DNA of 64,000 nt from the NCBI RefSeq assembly GCF_012641745.1, contig NZ_WEHZ01000025.1, positions 1-64,000 of the forward strand, read 5' to 3'. A program made the position numbers and the translations under genes. Positions within the stretch are counted from its first letter, which is position 1; every line of letters begins with the position of its first letter. Positions 1-9,154 of the stretch are shown in pieces. Source of the stretch: Pseudoalteromonas peptidolytica (GTDB lineage: Bacteria > Pseudomonadota > Gammaproteobacteria > Enterobacterales > Alteromonadaceae). The notes below the pieces were generated by a model, which made no database searches, was not told the DNA's origin, and was given only the letters and a program-made list of their open reading frames with translations.

Positions 1-262
1 AGTTTCATGCTCATTGAATTCTGATTTTGATACCTTTCGGTATCGAATTGACTGTGCTGAATAAACTATGTTTATTCTGTTGGTCACTCAGTTCAATTGA
101 GACTCTAAATTTGTTTGCGTCATCTAGTGAACTAGATTCTGCTGTTAGAACTCAACCTGTACGAGTGCCCACACAGATGATTGCTTCATATTGTTAAAGA
201 ACATTCCGGTTACCCGGCACGATGACTTATCATCGCTGCGCCGTTAGCGCTGAGGGTTGTGC
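1..262 (-). other. rRNA operon leader (5' of a 16S gene outside the window)
   Basis: On the minus strand this matches the E. coli rrn leader in order and wording. A boxA antiterminator (TGTTCTTTAACA, 203 down to 192) is followed by a CTGTGTGGGCACTCG block around 160-176 and by the AT-rich run that ends in a GAGCATGAAACT-like sequence at the window edge. In E. coli the corresponding block lies a few bases before the mature 16S 5' end. The 16S gene itself should therefore start just left of position 1 and read leftwards. boxA recruits the NusB/S10 antitermination complex. No coding region is seen in 1-633. Confidence 0.85.
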
Positions 263-290
263 ATTCTAAGCATTTCCCATTTGTTGTCAA
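263..290 (-). promoter_or_regulatory. rrn downstream promoter (P2-like)
   Basis: On the minus strand there is a TTGACA -35 at 290-285, a 16-bp spacer and a TAGAAT -10 at 268-263. It sits about 60 bp before boxA, the usual place for the second rRNA promoter. The sigma70 match is seen directly; the promoter role follows from its position. Confidence 0.7.
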
Positions 291-397
291 CACTTAATTT
301 TGATTTTCTTTCGAAGTATTCAAACTCAAGTTTTATTCGACTCCCAACTCGTTGGCTCGTTGCTTTTCAGCGCTGCTCCCCGTGTCGGTGGATGCGC

Positions 398-425
398 ATT
401 ATAGGGAGATCCGATTTAAGTGCAA
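398..425 (-). promoter_or_regulatory. rrn upstream promoter (P1-like)
   Basis: On the minus strand there is a TTGCAC -35 at 425-420, a 16-bp spacer and a perfect TATAAT -10 at 403-398, followed by a GC-rich discriminator (GCGCATCC). That discriminator is typical of ppGpp/DksA-controlled stable RNA promoters. The A/T-rich tract at about 428-480 is placed where an UP element would be. Confidence 0.8.
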
Positions 426-633
426 CCCTTTTTTAAAGAAAATTGCAAAAAACCCGTCGTTCGAACAAAAAACACACAAAACCTATTAAAATCCATACTA
501 ATGAAATGTTTCCTTCATAAAACTGTCACCAATTTCTTTAGAGGGAACATAAGTATTGATCAAATTTGCTAGGATGCAAGATACAACTGAATAATTTTTC
601 AGCTGTATCTCAAGACTCGATTAGCTTCGCTTT

Positions 634-1491
634 TTAGTACAGGAGGCTATATAGCTTTCGACGGTACTGTGAAGCAACACTATCGCCATCTGGAAGTGAA
701 GCGATAATATCTAAAAACCCCTTTTTTGCTTCACCAAAGTTCATGTCTTTCTTAAGTACCACCAGTAAACTTGCCAATGCCTCTTCTGTTTTACCTACAT
801 CTAGCTGAGCTTGAGCTAACTGGCAACGTAAGTCCAAAGATTCTGGTTCAGCCACCAATGCTTGCTCTAGGCGTCTTACCTCTGGTGAATCCTGTGCTGC
901 CGTAGCTTGCGCTAGTTTGGCAACTAAATTGTGGTAATAAGGGTCTCGTTCTTCGTCATTAATGGAATCTAACAGAGCCTGCGCTTCATCAAATTTTTTA
1001 ATTTGTATGCAGATATCGGAAAACACCAATTTGACTCGAGTATTTCTACTATCGATGTCATACGCTTTTTTCGCATACACAAAGGCATTGTTTAGATCAT
1101 CTTCTGCTAAAAATTGCTTAGCTTGGTCTAGTAATATTAGTTCAGGCGATGGTAAGTGAGCCGACAACGCTTCTTTTATTTCTTCTTCAGTTTTTACACC
1201 TGGTAACATATCGACCGGTGCTCCACCTTTTAAAACCACGATGGTAGGTAAAGCTTGTAAGCCAATTTGTTGAGCAAGCTGAGAGGCTAGAGCTTGCTGA
1301 ACATCACAATCAATAACACCAATCGTGATATGCTCACTATATGTCGCAGCAATTCCCTCTAATATCTGGTCCTGCTGAACACATTCGGGATTTTGGCCAC
1401 TATAAAATGTCAACAGTAGCACTTTCTCAGGGTTTGGGTCTGTTATTACTTGCTGAATATTTTCAGGGGTAAGTTGGATTTTATTGCTCAT
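634..1491 (-). CDS. ybbN: Thioredoxin-fold co-chaperone YbbN/CnoX
   Basis: Cytoplasmic chaperedoxin. The E. coli family member protects proteins from bleach and oxidative aggregation and hands them to GroEL/DnaK. The 285-residue protein has an N-terminal thioredoxin-like domain (about 20-110) and a C-terminal helical TPR region (about 118-285), which is the usual YbbN architecture and length. The canonical CxxC redox site is absent. The position is occupied by SGQNPEC, leaving a single cysteine at residue 37, so disulfide reductase activity is not expected; E. coli YbbN likewise lacks a true CxxC. It stands alone between the rrn promoter region and topB, 77 bp from the topB end. Start ATG at 1491. 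Confidence 0.88.
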   Translation of the reverse strand: MSNKIQLTPENIQQVITDPNPEKVLLLTFYSGQNPECVQQDQILEGIAATYSEHITIGVIDCDVQQALASQLAQQIGLQALPTIVVLKGGAPVDMLPGVKTEEEIKEALSAHLPSPELILLDQAKQFLAEDDLNNAFVYAKKAYDIDSRNTRVKLVFSDICIQIKKFDEAQALLDSINDEERDPYYHNLVAKLAQATAAQDSPEVRRLEQALVAEPESLDLRCQLAQAQLDVGKTEEALASLLVVLKKDMNFGEAKKGFLDIIASLPDGDSVASQYRRKLYSLLY

Positions 1492-1568
1492 GCTCTGTTA
1501 TCTGTATAAATAGTTAATATGGTTGATATAGTGGCAATATCTGAATTTACAACTACGAGCATAAACAA

Positions 1569-3491
1569 TTATGTAGAGCTTGGCTTTCTCTTTCGAGTAA
1601 ATTTCCTCTTTTTTCCTCCGCGCTTTTTCAATGCCATTGTCGGTACTTCTTTTAGCGCAGTTATATTTATAGACTGAGCACTATTAATAAAAACACTCAG
1701 CTCGTCACGAAGTGGCTGCATAAATTGGTTATAGGAGGTTTCTTTGTTGGCAATCTTTCCAAGCAATGATTCCCAAAGCGCAGTCCTATCTGGTAATGAG
1801 AGCGACTCTGGTAAAGTTTGAATAAATGCTTTGCCAAGCGCCGTAGAGTATATCGTTTTACCGTCTCGTCGCAGAAACTGCCTTTTAAATAATAACTCAA
1901 TGATCCCAGCTCGAGTTGCTTCTGTTCCAAGTCCATCTGTATCTTTCAATACCTTTTTAATTGATTGATCAGATACAAACCGTGCAATGCCTGTCATTGC
2001 ACCAAGTAGACTTGCTTCAGTGTAATGTTTTGGCGGCTGAGTTTGCTTCTCTTTCACCTCTCCTTTGTCACATAGTAGCTGCTCCCCTATTTGCAACTCT
2101 GGTAAAAGACTTTCCTTCTCTGTTTCTGGTTTTTTATATAGAACTTTAAAACCTTTATCTATTACTTGCTTGGCTTGTGCTTTGAATTGGCCTCCACCGA
2201 TCTCTAATTCAACCTGAGTTTCATTGTAGCGATATGGGTGAAAGAATTGCGCTAAGTATTGTATCGAGATAAGTTGATAAACTTGCAGTTCTTGATAACC
2301 AAGCTGCGCACTGCGAAGCTTTTTAGTAGTTGGAATGATCGCGTGATGCGCTTCGACTTTTTTATCATTCCAGCACGCTCCTTTTTTGCTCATGTCTGCT
2401 AACTTAACGTATTTGCTTTCCAACCCCTGATTATGTTCTGCCGCGCAAACCACTTGCTCTCTTTCAGCAAAGTGCTCTTTTGGTAGATAACGGTTATCTG
2501 ATCTGGGGTATGTGATCAGTTTATGTTTCTCATAGAGTGTTTGACAAATATCCAGCACTTGCTGAGCAGATAAACCATAGCGTTTATTTGCATCAATCTG
2601 TAAAGAAGAAAGGTTGTAGGGTAATGGTGGATTTATCTTTTTGGGTTTTGTTTCAACTTGCTTTACCGTTGCTTGCTTTTTATTGATCCGAGCAGCGACA
2701 TTTTCGGCCAAAGCTTTTACCAAGACACGTCCATCTTCATCCATATAAGGCTTACATGCTTCACTTGGCACCCACTTAGCTTCAAAAATTCCCCAATCCG
2801 GTTTATTGATGTGTGCAATCACTTCATAAAAGGGTTTAGATACAAAACTCTCAATTTCGAGATCCCTTCTAACAACCAAGCCGAGTACCGGAGTTTGCAC
2901 TCTGCCAACCGACAAAACAGTATTCACACCCGCTTTTTGCCCAGCCAACGTAAATGCTCTGGTTAGATTCATACCAAAGAGCCAATCGGCTCGAGCTCTT
3001 GCAAGCGCAGACACACTTAAAGGGATAAATTCTTGGTTGGAACGTGTTGAGGCCAGTGCCTTTTTCACGGCTTGTGGATTCAAGTCACTGATCAACAAGC
3101 GTTGAATCGTTGCTCTTTTTTGCTCTGGCAGCGATACGTATTGAAATACTTCGTCTACAAGCAACTGCCCTTCTCTATCGGGATCTCCTGCATGATATAT
3201 TTCGTCAGCTTTTGTGAGTAATCGTTTTAATGTAGTAAGCTGCTTTTTTGTTTTAGCTTTTGCTTTAAACTGCCATTGCGCTGGCATGATTGGTAGATCA
3301 TGAAACTGCCACTTTTTATACTTAGCGTCATAATCTTCAGGCTCAGCTTGCTCAAGTAAGTGGCCAATACACCAAGAAACCACATCACCGTTGGCAAGCT
3401 CTATGTATCCATCTTGTTTTTTGTGAGGTTTTGGCAAAACATCTGCAATTGCTCTGCCTAAGGAAGGTTTTTCAGCGATATATAGTTTCAT
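1569..3491 (-). CDS. topB: DNA topoisomerase III
   Basis: Type IA topoisomerase that passes single strands and decatenates replication intermediates. The 640-residue protein begins with a TOPRIM domain (MKLYIAEKPSLGRAIADVL, then GDPDREGQ near residue 105). The catalytic tyrosine is in LITYPRSDNRY near residue 327, where E. coli TopB has Tyr328. The family-typical stretches DDKKVEAHHAIIPT and TDGLGTEATRAGIIELL follow. The C-terminus is a short Lys/Arg-rich tail with no Cys4 zinc fingers, as in other TopB and unlike TopA. The start is fixed by homology to E. coli TopB. No Shine-Dalgarno sequence is visible because a long palindrome containing a LexA-type box runs up to the start codon. Confidence 0.96.
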   Translation of the reverse strand: MKLYIAEKPSLGRAIADVLPKPHKKQDGYIELANGDVVSWCIGHLLEQAEPEDYDAKYKKWQFHDLPIMPAQWQFKAKAKTKKQLTTLKRLLTKADEIYHAGDPDREGQLLVDEVFQYVSLPEQKRATIQRLLISDLNPQAVKKALASTRSNQEFIPLSVSALARARADWLFGMNLTRAFTLAGQKAGVNTVLSVGRVQTPVLGLVVRRDLEIESFVSKPFYEVIAHINKPDWGIFEAKWVPSEACKPYMDEDGRVLVKALAENVAARINKKQATVKQVETKPKKINPPLPYNLSSLQIDANKRYGLSAQQVLDICQTLYEKHKLITYPRSDNRYLPKEHFAEREQVVCAAEHNQGLESKYVKLADMSKKGACWNDKKVEAHHAIIPTTKKLRSAQLGYQELQVYQLISIQYLAQFFHPYRYNETQVELEIGGGQFKAQAKQVIDKGFKVLYKKPETEKESLLPELQIGEQLLCDKGEVKEKQTQPPKHYTEASLLGAMTGIARFVSDQSIKKVLKDTDGLGTEATRAGIIELLFKRQFLRRDGKTIYSTALGKAFIQTLPESLSLPDRTALWESLLGKIANKETSYNQFMQPLRDELSVFINSAQSINITALKEVPTMALKKRGGKKRKFTRKRKPSST

Positions 3492-3530
3492 GATTATATT
3501 AACTGTATATAGATACAGTTAATATAATCA
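3491..3530. promoter_or_regulatory. LexA-type SOS box inside an 18-bp perfect inverted repeat at the topB start
   Basis: Positions 3491-3508 and 3513-3530 are perfect reverse complements around a 4-nt centre. The middle (3503-3518) is CTG-N10-CAG with an alternating TA interior (CTGTATATAGATACAG). This closely matches the gammaproteobacterial LexA operator, consensus TACTG(TA)5CAGTA. It ends 12 nt before the topB ATG, and the outer arm of the palindrome reaches the A of the ATG. LexA repression of topB is inferred. An alternative is that the RNA hairpin itself (18-bp stem) hides the start codon. Confidence 0.7.
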
Positions 3531-3592
3531 ATTTTTTCGAGAAAGGCCATAACTATCAAGTGACTGCTATAACCTTCCACGATTAGCTTTAC

Positions 3593-5707
3593 TTAAGTTC
3601 TCAACAAGTTCAACTGCTTATGCTTTTGCTCAACTATTTGTGTCATAGAACTTGCAGCTAGCTCTACTTCATCCGCAAATTGAGATAGCTCTGCCGCCGC
3701 ATCTGAGATCCCTGTGGTATTTGTGTTAATTTCCTCCGTAACCATACTTTGCTCCTCTGCTGCTGTCGCTATCTGAGTTACTTCGTTAGAAATGCTGGTA
3801 AGCTCTCCTACTAGTGTGCTCATTAACCGCGCTGACTCTTGGCAGTAACTCACTGCGTCTTCGCCTAATTTTACAGAGCTTTCAATTATTCGACCGGAAT
3901 TTGCAACTTCGCTTTGCAAGTTATCTATAAGCTTACTTATATCATCTGTTGACGCTTGAGTTTTCGATGCCAAAGCTCTAACTTCATCAGCAACAACCGC
4001 AAAGCCACGCCCCTGCTCTCCTGCTCTCGCGGCTTCAATTGCCGCATTCAAAGCAAGCAAGTTAGTTTGTTCAGCGATTGCTCTGATCACTTCGAGTATT
4101 TTTGAAATATCATCGCTACGTTCCGATACTTTAACCACAGCTTGTTTTGCATCAATAACTTGATCCGCCATTGATTGTACGGTTTCAGTCGTTTTAATAA
4201 TGCTTTGCTCGCTTTGTTGAACTTGGTCTGCCGCTTGGTTAGTACTGGCTGCCGCCTTCTCGGACGCCCTTGCGACCTCTGAGGCTGTCGCACTTAATTC
4301 GTTAATCGCGGTTACAACGCTGTCGATTTCTAAATGCTGATTCGCGACTTTATTTTTGATATTAATAGCAGCTTCTGTAGTGCGATGAGACTGTTCATAA
4401 GAAGACTCCGCAAGCCCTTTAAGATCATCAATCATATTTCTGAGCTTTTCGGTAAAGCGATTAAAGCCTTGAGCTAATGCGATAAGCTCTGCATGATGGC
4501 TCACTTCTAATTCGTGCGTTAGATCTCCCTCGCTAGATGCTAAGTTCTCTACCCGTTTTTGAATATGAGTCAAAGGACCAATAATCGTGTTAACCAATAC
4601 AAATGCAATCGCGATCCCTATTGCTGCGATCACCACTCCAATTGTCAGCATCCAGCGTCCTACAGAGTTAGCTGACTCCTCTAATTGACTTTGCAAAGTA
4701 GTAGCAGACTCGAGTGCTATCGCTTTTGGTAATTCAATGACCAAAGACCAGGTTGTATTAGGTAACTTGATATTGATTGGCACGGATACAACCAAGTCAT
4801 TCTCTAAATCTTCAATACCAGATCCTTTGTGTAGCGACTGTAAAACGTCAGCGTGCTCGGTAGTTGTTGACTCGGCCAGTGGACGTGCAAGCTTGTCATA
4901 ATGACTGGATCCGACCACAAGACCTAAATCACTCAGCAAGGTTACTTTAGCTGCTCCCGAATAAAGCGAGTCAGATAGCTCGTCAACCAGCGTCTGGAAA
5001 ATAGGCAAATTAACATCCACGCCGACCAAGCCTTTAAATTGACGATTAACAACAACAGGGACTGTAAGCGAGGTCATTAGCATCTCATTGCCCGCTGATA
5101 TTTCATATAAATATGGCTCCATGATACATGGCGCCACTTTATCTTTTGCACAGAGATACCACTCAGCTTCACGCAAACCAAATTCGTTGATGTTATCAAG
5201 GTACTTTGCTTCAGCTGACTCAACTTTTTGTTGCACAGGTCCTGTAGATTCTTGTGTAAAATAAAGCTCCAATGTTCCGGATTTAACGACTGAATGTGAA
5301 GCGCCTTCCGTAAAGCGAGTATCATCACCGTCATAACCGTTCGGCTCAAATTGTGCGTACATGGAAGAGACGAACCTATTTTGCTCTAGTGCACCAAATA
5401 CCACTTCTTGAACTTGCTCTCGACTCAGTGGGTTTTCCTTGGAAGTATGGGACAATATCCCAGCCAAAGTATAGGGGACTCTATAGGCTTCATTAACAAA
5501 CCCTGATACCCTTTGACCATATTGGTTGGCTTTTGCTACCAACCCTTGAGAAATTTCATCGTATATTGCTTGTTGAACTCCTTTGCTCTGCTTTGCATTT
5601 TCCTCCGCTAGATGAAACCACATCGTTGCCACTAATATAACAACTAAACTCGTTACTAATACTGTTACAAAAAATAAGAGTTTGTTTTTAATTGAAGCTT
5701 GTTTCAT
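3593..5707 (-). CDS. Methyl-accepting chemotaxis protein with periplasmic Cache-type sensor
   Basis: Transmembrane chemoreceptor. In the 704-residue protein, TM1 is at about 10-30. A large periplasmic sensing region of about 320 residues follows, with double-Cache (PDC) character (a helical linker then VDVNLPIFQ and SLVIELPK segments). TM2 is at about 351-373, then HAMP (about 374-427) and the cytoplasmic coiled-coil signalling domain. The hairpin tip carries the hallmark [19 protein letters not shown] near residue 555, which binds CheW/CheA. Gln/Glu-rich helices on both sides offer methylation sites. The ligand cannot be read from sequence; dCache receptors often bind amino or organic acids. 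It lacks a C-terminal CheR-tethering pentapeptide. It is probably monocistronic. Confidence 0.93.
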   Translation of the reverse strand: MKQASIKNKLLFFVTVLVTSLVVILVATMWFHLAEENAKQSKGVQQAIYDEISQGLVAKANQYGQRVSGFVNEAYRVPYTLAGILSHTSKENPLSREQVQEVVFGALEQNRFVSSMYAQFEPNGYDGDDTRFTEGASHSVVKSGTLELYFTQESTGPVQQKVESAEAKYLDNINEFGLREAEWYLCAKDKVAPCIMEPYLYEISAGNEMLMTSLTVPVVVNRQFKGLVGVDVNLPIFQTLVDELSDSLYSGAAKVTLLSDLGLVVGSSHYDKLARPLAESTTTEHADVLQSLHKGSGIEDLENDLVVSVPINIKLPNTTWSLVIELPKAIALESATTLQSQLEESANSVGRWMLTIGVVIAAIGIAIAFVLVNTIIGPLTHIQKRVENLASSEGDLTHELEVSHHAELIALAQGFNRFTEKLRNMIDDLKGLAESSYEQSHRTTEAAINIKNKVANQHLEIDSVVTAINELSATASEVARASEKAAASTNQAADQVQQSEQSIIKTTETVQSMADQVIDAKQAVVKVSERSDDISKILEVIRAIAEQTNLLALNAAIEAARAGEQGRGFAVVADEVRALASKTQASTDDISKLIDNLQSEVANSGRIIESSVKLGEDAVSYCQESARLMSTLVGELTSISNEVTQIATAAEEQSMVTEEINTNTTGISDAAAELSQFADEVELAASSMTQIVEQKHKQLNLLRT

Positions 5708-6067
5708 AACATTCCCAATTTTCAGCGTTTACATGCAAACAAATTGCACCATACATTCTTCTTAACTTGATAAAAATAGTTAACCTGAGCGCCGCACAAT
5801 CAAAGCTTTCTAGTCGCCAGTTTTGTAAAAGCAATGAATTGAACATTTTTACCTGAACCACAAGTTACCCATATGTATTCTTATCGGCAAGTATGAAGTC
5901 TTGTTTAACTGTAGCAAAAAATTAATAACGCACCGAGAATTATGCAGCTAAAAATACTACTTATTTGAAAGTAACGTATTGACTAGTAAATAGAAGATAC
6001 ATTTGAAACTGCTAAAGTTTAGCGCAACGCCAAAGGAGAGAAGATAATTTATTTTAGTATGCTCGCC
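5708..6067. other. Intergenic stretch, AT-rich, no gene seen
   Basis: Most of the roughly 450 bp between the chemoreceptor gene start and the mrp operon end. It should include the chemoreceptor promoter on the minus strand, but I could not single out a convincing -35/-10 pair. No RNA gene or coding region is recognised; the structured part is listed separately at 6068-6169. Confidence 0.5.
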
Positions 6068-6122
6068 ATGGCATTTAGACCAAGAGGCTCCTTTTCAAGC
6101 AATCTCTTGGAGTAAATGCCAT
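6068..6122. repeat. 19-bp near-perfect inverted repeat beyond the mrp operon
   Basis: The left arm 6068-6086 (ATGGCATTTAGACCAAGAG) and right arm 6104-6122 (CTCTTGGAGTAAATGCCAT) pair at 17 of 19 positions around a 17-nt loop. There is no adjacent T run, so it is not a standard intrinsic terminator. It may be a transcript-end structure for mrp, a small structured RNA, or a short palindromic repeat element. Function unknown. Confidence 0.6.
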
Positions 6123-6143
6123 TGATAGAAGCTGGTGGATGCT

Positions 6144-6169
6144 AAAAGTAGTGCCTAAGCACTACTTTT
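6144..6169. terminator. Rho-independent terminator of the mrp operon
   Basis: An 11-bp stem (AAAAGTAGTGC / GCACTACTTTT) with a CTAA loop is flanked by A and T runs, so it can act on both strands. It overlaps the stop codon of mrpG. The T run on the plus side is longer. Confidence 0.75.
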
Positions 6170-6488
6170 TTATTTTATCCTTACCCGTTGTTTTTTCATT
6201 ACTAGGTAATCTGTGATGAATGGCCGACTTTATCAACATATAGCCTGAAATAGGGGCAGTAAGTAGCAAGAATATAGAAATTAGAATTTCTTTCACACTA
6301 ATACCATCCGATGTTGTACTAAAATATACAATTGCAGAGGTTAGTAAGCATGCCATCCCTAACGTTGTTGCTTTTGTCGGGCCATGAAGGCGCATAAAAA
6401 AGTCAGGCATCTTCACCAGTCCAATTGAACCGACCAGTACAAAGGAACCTCCAAGTAACAATAATATAGAAATAATCCACTCTGACAT
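6162..6488 (-). CDS. mrpG: Mrp Na+/H+ antiporter subunit G
   Basis: Small membrane subunit of the multi-subunit Mrp (Mnh/Pha) cation/proton antiporter. The 108-residue protein has three predicted membrane helices and the family phrase IGLVKMPDFFMRLHGPTKATTLG split over helix 1 and the first loop. A longer reading frame opens at 6521, but the start at 6488 is preferred. It has a GGAG sequence 10 nt upstream, lies 13 nt after the mrpF stop, and gives the family's usual N-terminus. It is the last gene of the operon and its stop overlaps the terminator. Confidence 0.9.
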   Translation of the reverse strand: MSEWIISILLLLGGSFVLVGSIGLVKMPDFFMRLHGPTKATTLGMACLLTSAIVYFSTTSDGISVKEILISIFLLLTAPISGYMLIKSAIHHRLPSNEKTTGKDKIKK

Positions 6489-6501
6489 TCTGTTGCCGCT
6501 C

Positions 6502-6771
6502 CTATTCAATAATGTCGCCACGTAACAAGTATTTACATACAGCTACTGTGCTCACAAAACCCAACATTGCAATCAGCAAGGCCGCTTCAAAGTAAAGTGC
6601 GGTCCCCATACTCATGCCGTACAAAATAATCAATGCAATTGTATTGATATACATTGTATCAAGCGCCAAGATCCTATCGGGAATAGATGGCCCGACAACT
6701 AACCGCCAAAGGTTCAGTAATAGAGACACACCTATCATAGCGAAGACAATGAGAATTACCGTTTCTAACAT
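6502..6771 (-). CDS. mrpF: Mrp Na+/H+ antiporter subunit F
   Basis: An 89-residue inner-membrane subunit with three predicted helices. The motif GPSIPDRILALDTMYIN after the first helix is characteristic of MrpF/PhaF, and so is the length. Its start overlaps the end of mrpE by 7 nt, which indicates translational coupling. Loss of any small subunit generally abolishes Mrp complex activity in characterised systems. Confidence 0.92.
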   Translation of the reverse strand: MLETVILIVFAMIGVSLLLNLWRLVVGPSIPDRILALDTMYINTIALIILYGMSMGTALYFEAALLIAMLGFVSTVAVCKYLLRGDIIE

Positions 6772-7301
6772 TCAAAGATCTCCTTTAGAGGCTTTTCATA
6801 GCGCGATTTTATGGTGTCAATCAGTAACTGCTCATCTTTAAGATCAAGTACATGTATCAACAGGTACTTACGTTCTGAATGCTGTTTATCTCCCAGCGAC
6901 TCAGGCCATGGATATACTTCTGCGCTTACGGTACCCGGCGTTAACGATACCGTGCTGGCTAAAATAGTGATGGGCATCGCTTGGTCAATGTCAAGCGGTA
7001 CTAATACAAAGCCTGGCTGTAACTTTTTTGTTGGTCCTAAGATTTTTATCGCTACTTCTACATTTGCAGTGATAATGTCGTATAAAACCAGCAGCAAATG
7101 AGTAACTGCACGCCAAGGTCTTATTATTAACGGTTGTTTTGTTCTGAAGCGATAGGTGATTAGCGGGATAACTATCGCCAGTATGGTGCCCAAAATAATG
7201 TGTCCAGCTGAAACACTGTTATTCAGCAATAGCCACACCAAAAAGAGTAGCAAACTGCGAAACGGCGTAGGTAGCCATTTAAATCGAGCTTCTAATCGCA
7301 T
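6765..7301 (-). CDS. mrpE: Mrp Na+/H+ antiporter subunit E
   Basis: A 178-residue membrane subunit. Two or three hydrophobic helices at the N-terminus are followed by a cytoplasmic domain with the MrpE hallmarks TVSLTPGTVSAEV and LLIHVLDL. Length and order (between D and F) fit the family. mrpD ends immediately upstream (7302), so the two genes abut. Confidence 0.92.
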   Translation of the reverse strand: MRLEARFKWLPTPFRSLLLFLVWLLLNNSVSAGHIILGTILAIVIPLITYRFRTKQPLIIRPWRAVTHLLLVLYDIITANVEVAIKILGPTKKLQPGFVLVPLDIDQAMPITILASTVSLTPGTVSAEVYPWPESLGDKQHSERKYLLIHVLDLKDEQLLIDTIKSRYEKPLKEIFEC

Positions 7302-8816
7302 TTATTTCGCTCCTTTTAACACTGCATTTGTCATGCTAGAAAAGTCATGCAAAGAATTTGCTGCTGAGAGTGCATAGTCAGTCAACGACCCAGCAAAAAT
7401 GACCATTAATGGAGCACAAGTGATAAGTACAAGCACTGCGACTATTTGCGCTGGATGCACGTTTTCAGCAGAATGTGTATCCGCTTTACCTGTATGATGC
7501 CAAAACACTGTACTACCAGCTTTAGAGACACTGACCAAGGCGGCCAAACTGACCAACAAGTACACTCCCCAGAACCAGTAAGTGTGACTCGATTCAAGCG
7601 TTGATTTTAAGATCCATACTTTGCCGATGAAGCCTGATAATGGTGGCATACCGATAACAGTAATTGCTGCGATAGCAAAGAAGATACCGAGCAACATGGG
7701 TTGAGATACAGGACGACCAGCGGTTATTCTATCTCCGACTTTCCCTCTTTGTTTGCCAATTAAATCGGCGATCAAAAAGAGTGCTGCTGACACTAAGGTT
7801 GAGTGCACCAGATAGTAAATTGCGGCGGCGCTACTATTTACTGATTGTACCGCCACTAATGCCACCAAAGTGCCGACAGACACTACTACCAAATTCGCTG
7901 ACAATTTACGTAAATCTTGACTTGCAAGTACACCTATTCCACCCATGATTATCGTTGCTAATGCAAGCCACCACAGCCACTCTTGCGCCATGTGGCTTAA
8001 CTCACCTGCCTGGTCTCCAAATACTAAGGTATAAACGCGCATCATCGAATATACGCCCACTTTTGTCATTATGGCGAACAGTGCTGCAACAACCGGCAAT
8101 GCCGTGGCATAAGTATTAGGTAACCAGAGATGTAGCGGTAACAATGCACCTTTGAGAGCAAATACGACAAGAAGCAGAAGGCCGCCAATTTTTGCAAGAT
8201 ATACATCATCGCCCTGCAAGAAAGTGATCTTATATGCCATATCAGCCATGTTAAGCGTGCCCAGCACACCATACAAAATGCCTAAGGCAATCAAAAACAC
8301 CGAAGAGCCAACTAAATTTAGAATAACATATTGTAACGAGGCGCGCGTATTGTGCTTGTCGCCTCCATGCATCAGCAAGGCATAGGAAGCAATCAACAAA
8401 ATTTCAAAAAATACGAATAAATTGAATGCGTCACCAGTTAAAAACGCACCATTTACGCCCATCACTAAAAAATGCAGCAATGGATGGAAGAAGCTGCCTT
8501 TTTCATCATCTCCAGCACAGCTATATAGTGAGCAAACGAAACAAAGCAGCGCTGTTAAACTTACCAACAAAGCCGAGAGCTGATCTGCAACTAACACGAT
8601 GCCAAATGGGGCTTGCCAGTTGCCTATTGCATAAACTTGAATTCCTGTCTGATCCACATGCAGTAAAAGCGACACGCATACTGCAAATGTAACCAATGAC
8701 ATAATTACGGAAACTTTACGTCTAATGTCTACATTTTTTCCACAAGGAGGCATAAGCAGGATCACCCCTGCTAGCATTGGCAATAATACCGGTAAAGAGG
8801 TCAAATGTTGGATCAT
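7302..8816 (-). CDS. mrpD: Mrp Na+/H+ antiporter subunit D (NuoM/N-like)
   Basis: A 504-residue polytopic membrane protein homologous to the proton-pumping NuoM/NuoN subunits of complex I. It shows the antiporter-subunit pattern of about 14 helices, with conserved Glu in the FFEILLIASYALL helix and Lys in FALKGALLPLHLWLPNTYA. It is thought to form one of the ion-translocation half-channels together with MrpA. The start ATG overlaps the mrpC stop (ATGA-type overlap at 8813-8816). Confidence 0.94.
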   Translation of the reverse strand: MIQHLTSLPVLLPMLAGVILLMPPCGKNVDIRRKVSVIMSLVTFAVCVSLLLHVDQTGIQVYAIGNWQAPFGIVLVADQLSALLVSLTALLCFVCSLYSCAGDDEKGSFFHPLLHFLVMGVNGAFLTGDAFNLFVFFEILLIASYALLMHGGDKHNTRASLQYVILNLVGSSVFLIALGILYGVLGTLNMADMAYKITFLQGDDVYLAKIGGLLLLVVFALKGALLPLHLWLPNTYATALPVVAALFAIMTKVGVYSMMRVYTLVFGDQAGELSHMAQEWLWWLALATIIMGGIGVLASQDLRKLSANLVVVSVGTLVALVAVQSVNSSAAAIYYLVHSTLVSAALFLIADLIGKQRGKVGDRITAGRPVSQPMLLGIFFAIAAITVIGMPPLSGFIGKVWILKSTLESSHTYWFWGVYLLVSLAALVSVSKAGSTVFWHHTGKADTHSAENVHPAQIVAVLVLITCAPLMVIFAGSLTDYALSAANSLHDFSSMTNAVLKGAK

Positions 8817-9154
8817 GCTTTACCCTTTTTCTCAGGAACAATGCCATTGACGTGGTCATTCCCCAAATCAGAACGCCCACGGATAGCTAAAATCACTACA
8901 AACGCAGTCATCGCAAAACCGATAACGATAGCCGTAAGCACTAAAGCTTGTGGCAATGGATCTGCATAATCACTACTGTAACCAAGCACAGCTGCCTTAT
9001 TTAATGTTAACCGGCCTGATGCAAACAAGAATAAATTAACGGCATAGGACAACATCGTTAAGCCCAGTACCACAGGGAATGTTCTTGCTCTTAAAATTAA
9101 AAATACGCCGCAGGCAACTAACAGGCCTACGCACGATGCGTATAGCAATTCCAT
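8813..9154 (-). CDS. mrpC: Mrp Na+/H+ antiporter subunit C (NuoK-like)
   Basis: A 113-residue subunit with three predicted transmembrane helices, homologous to NuoK. The family phrase DPLPQALVLTAIVIGFAMTA is present in the third-helix region. It overlaps mrpD by 4 nt and shares a single base with the mrpA stop, so it sits in a fully coupled operon. Confidence 0.93.
   Translation of the reverse strand: MELLYASCVGLLVACGVFLILRARTFPVVLGLTMLSYAVNLFLFASGRLTLNKAAVLGYSSDYADPLPQALVLTAIVIGFAMTAFVVILAIRGRSDLGNDHVNGIVPEKKGKA

Noticed and set aside
634-1491. YbbN gene as an inactivated thioredoxin
   Set aside because: Loss of CxxC is usual in this chaperone family and the TPR part is intact, so it is not a degraded gene.
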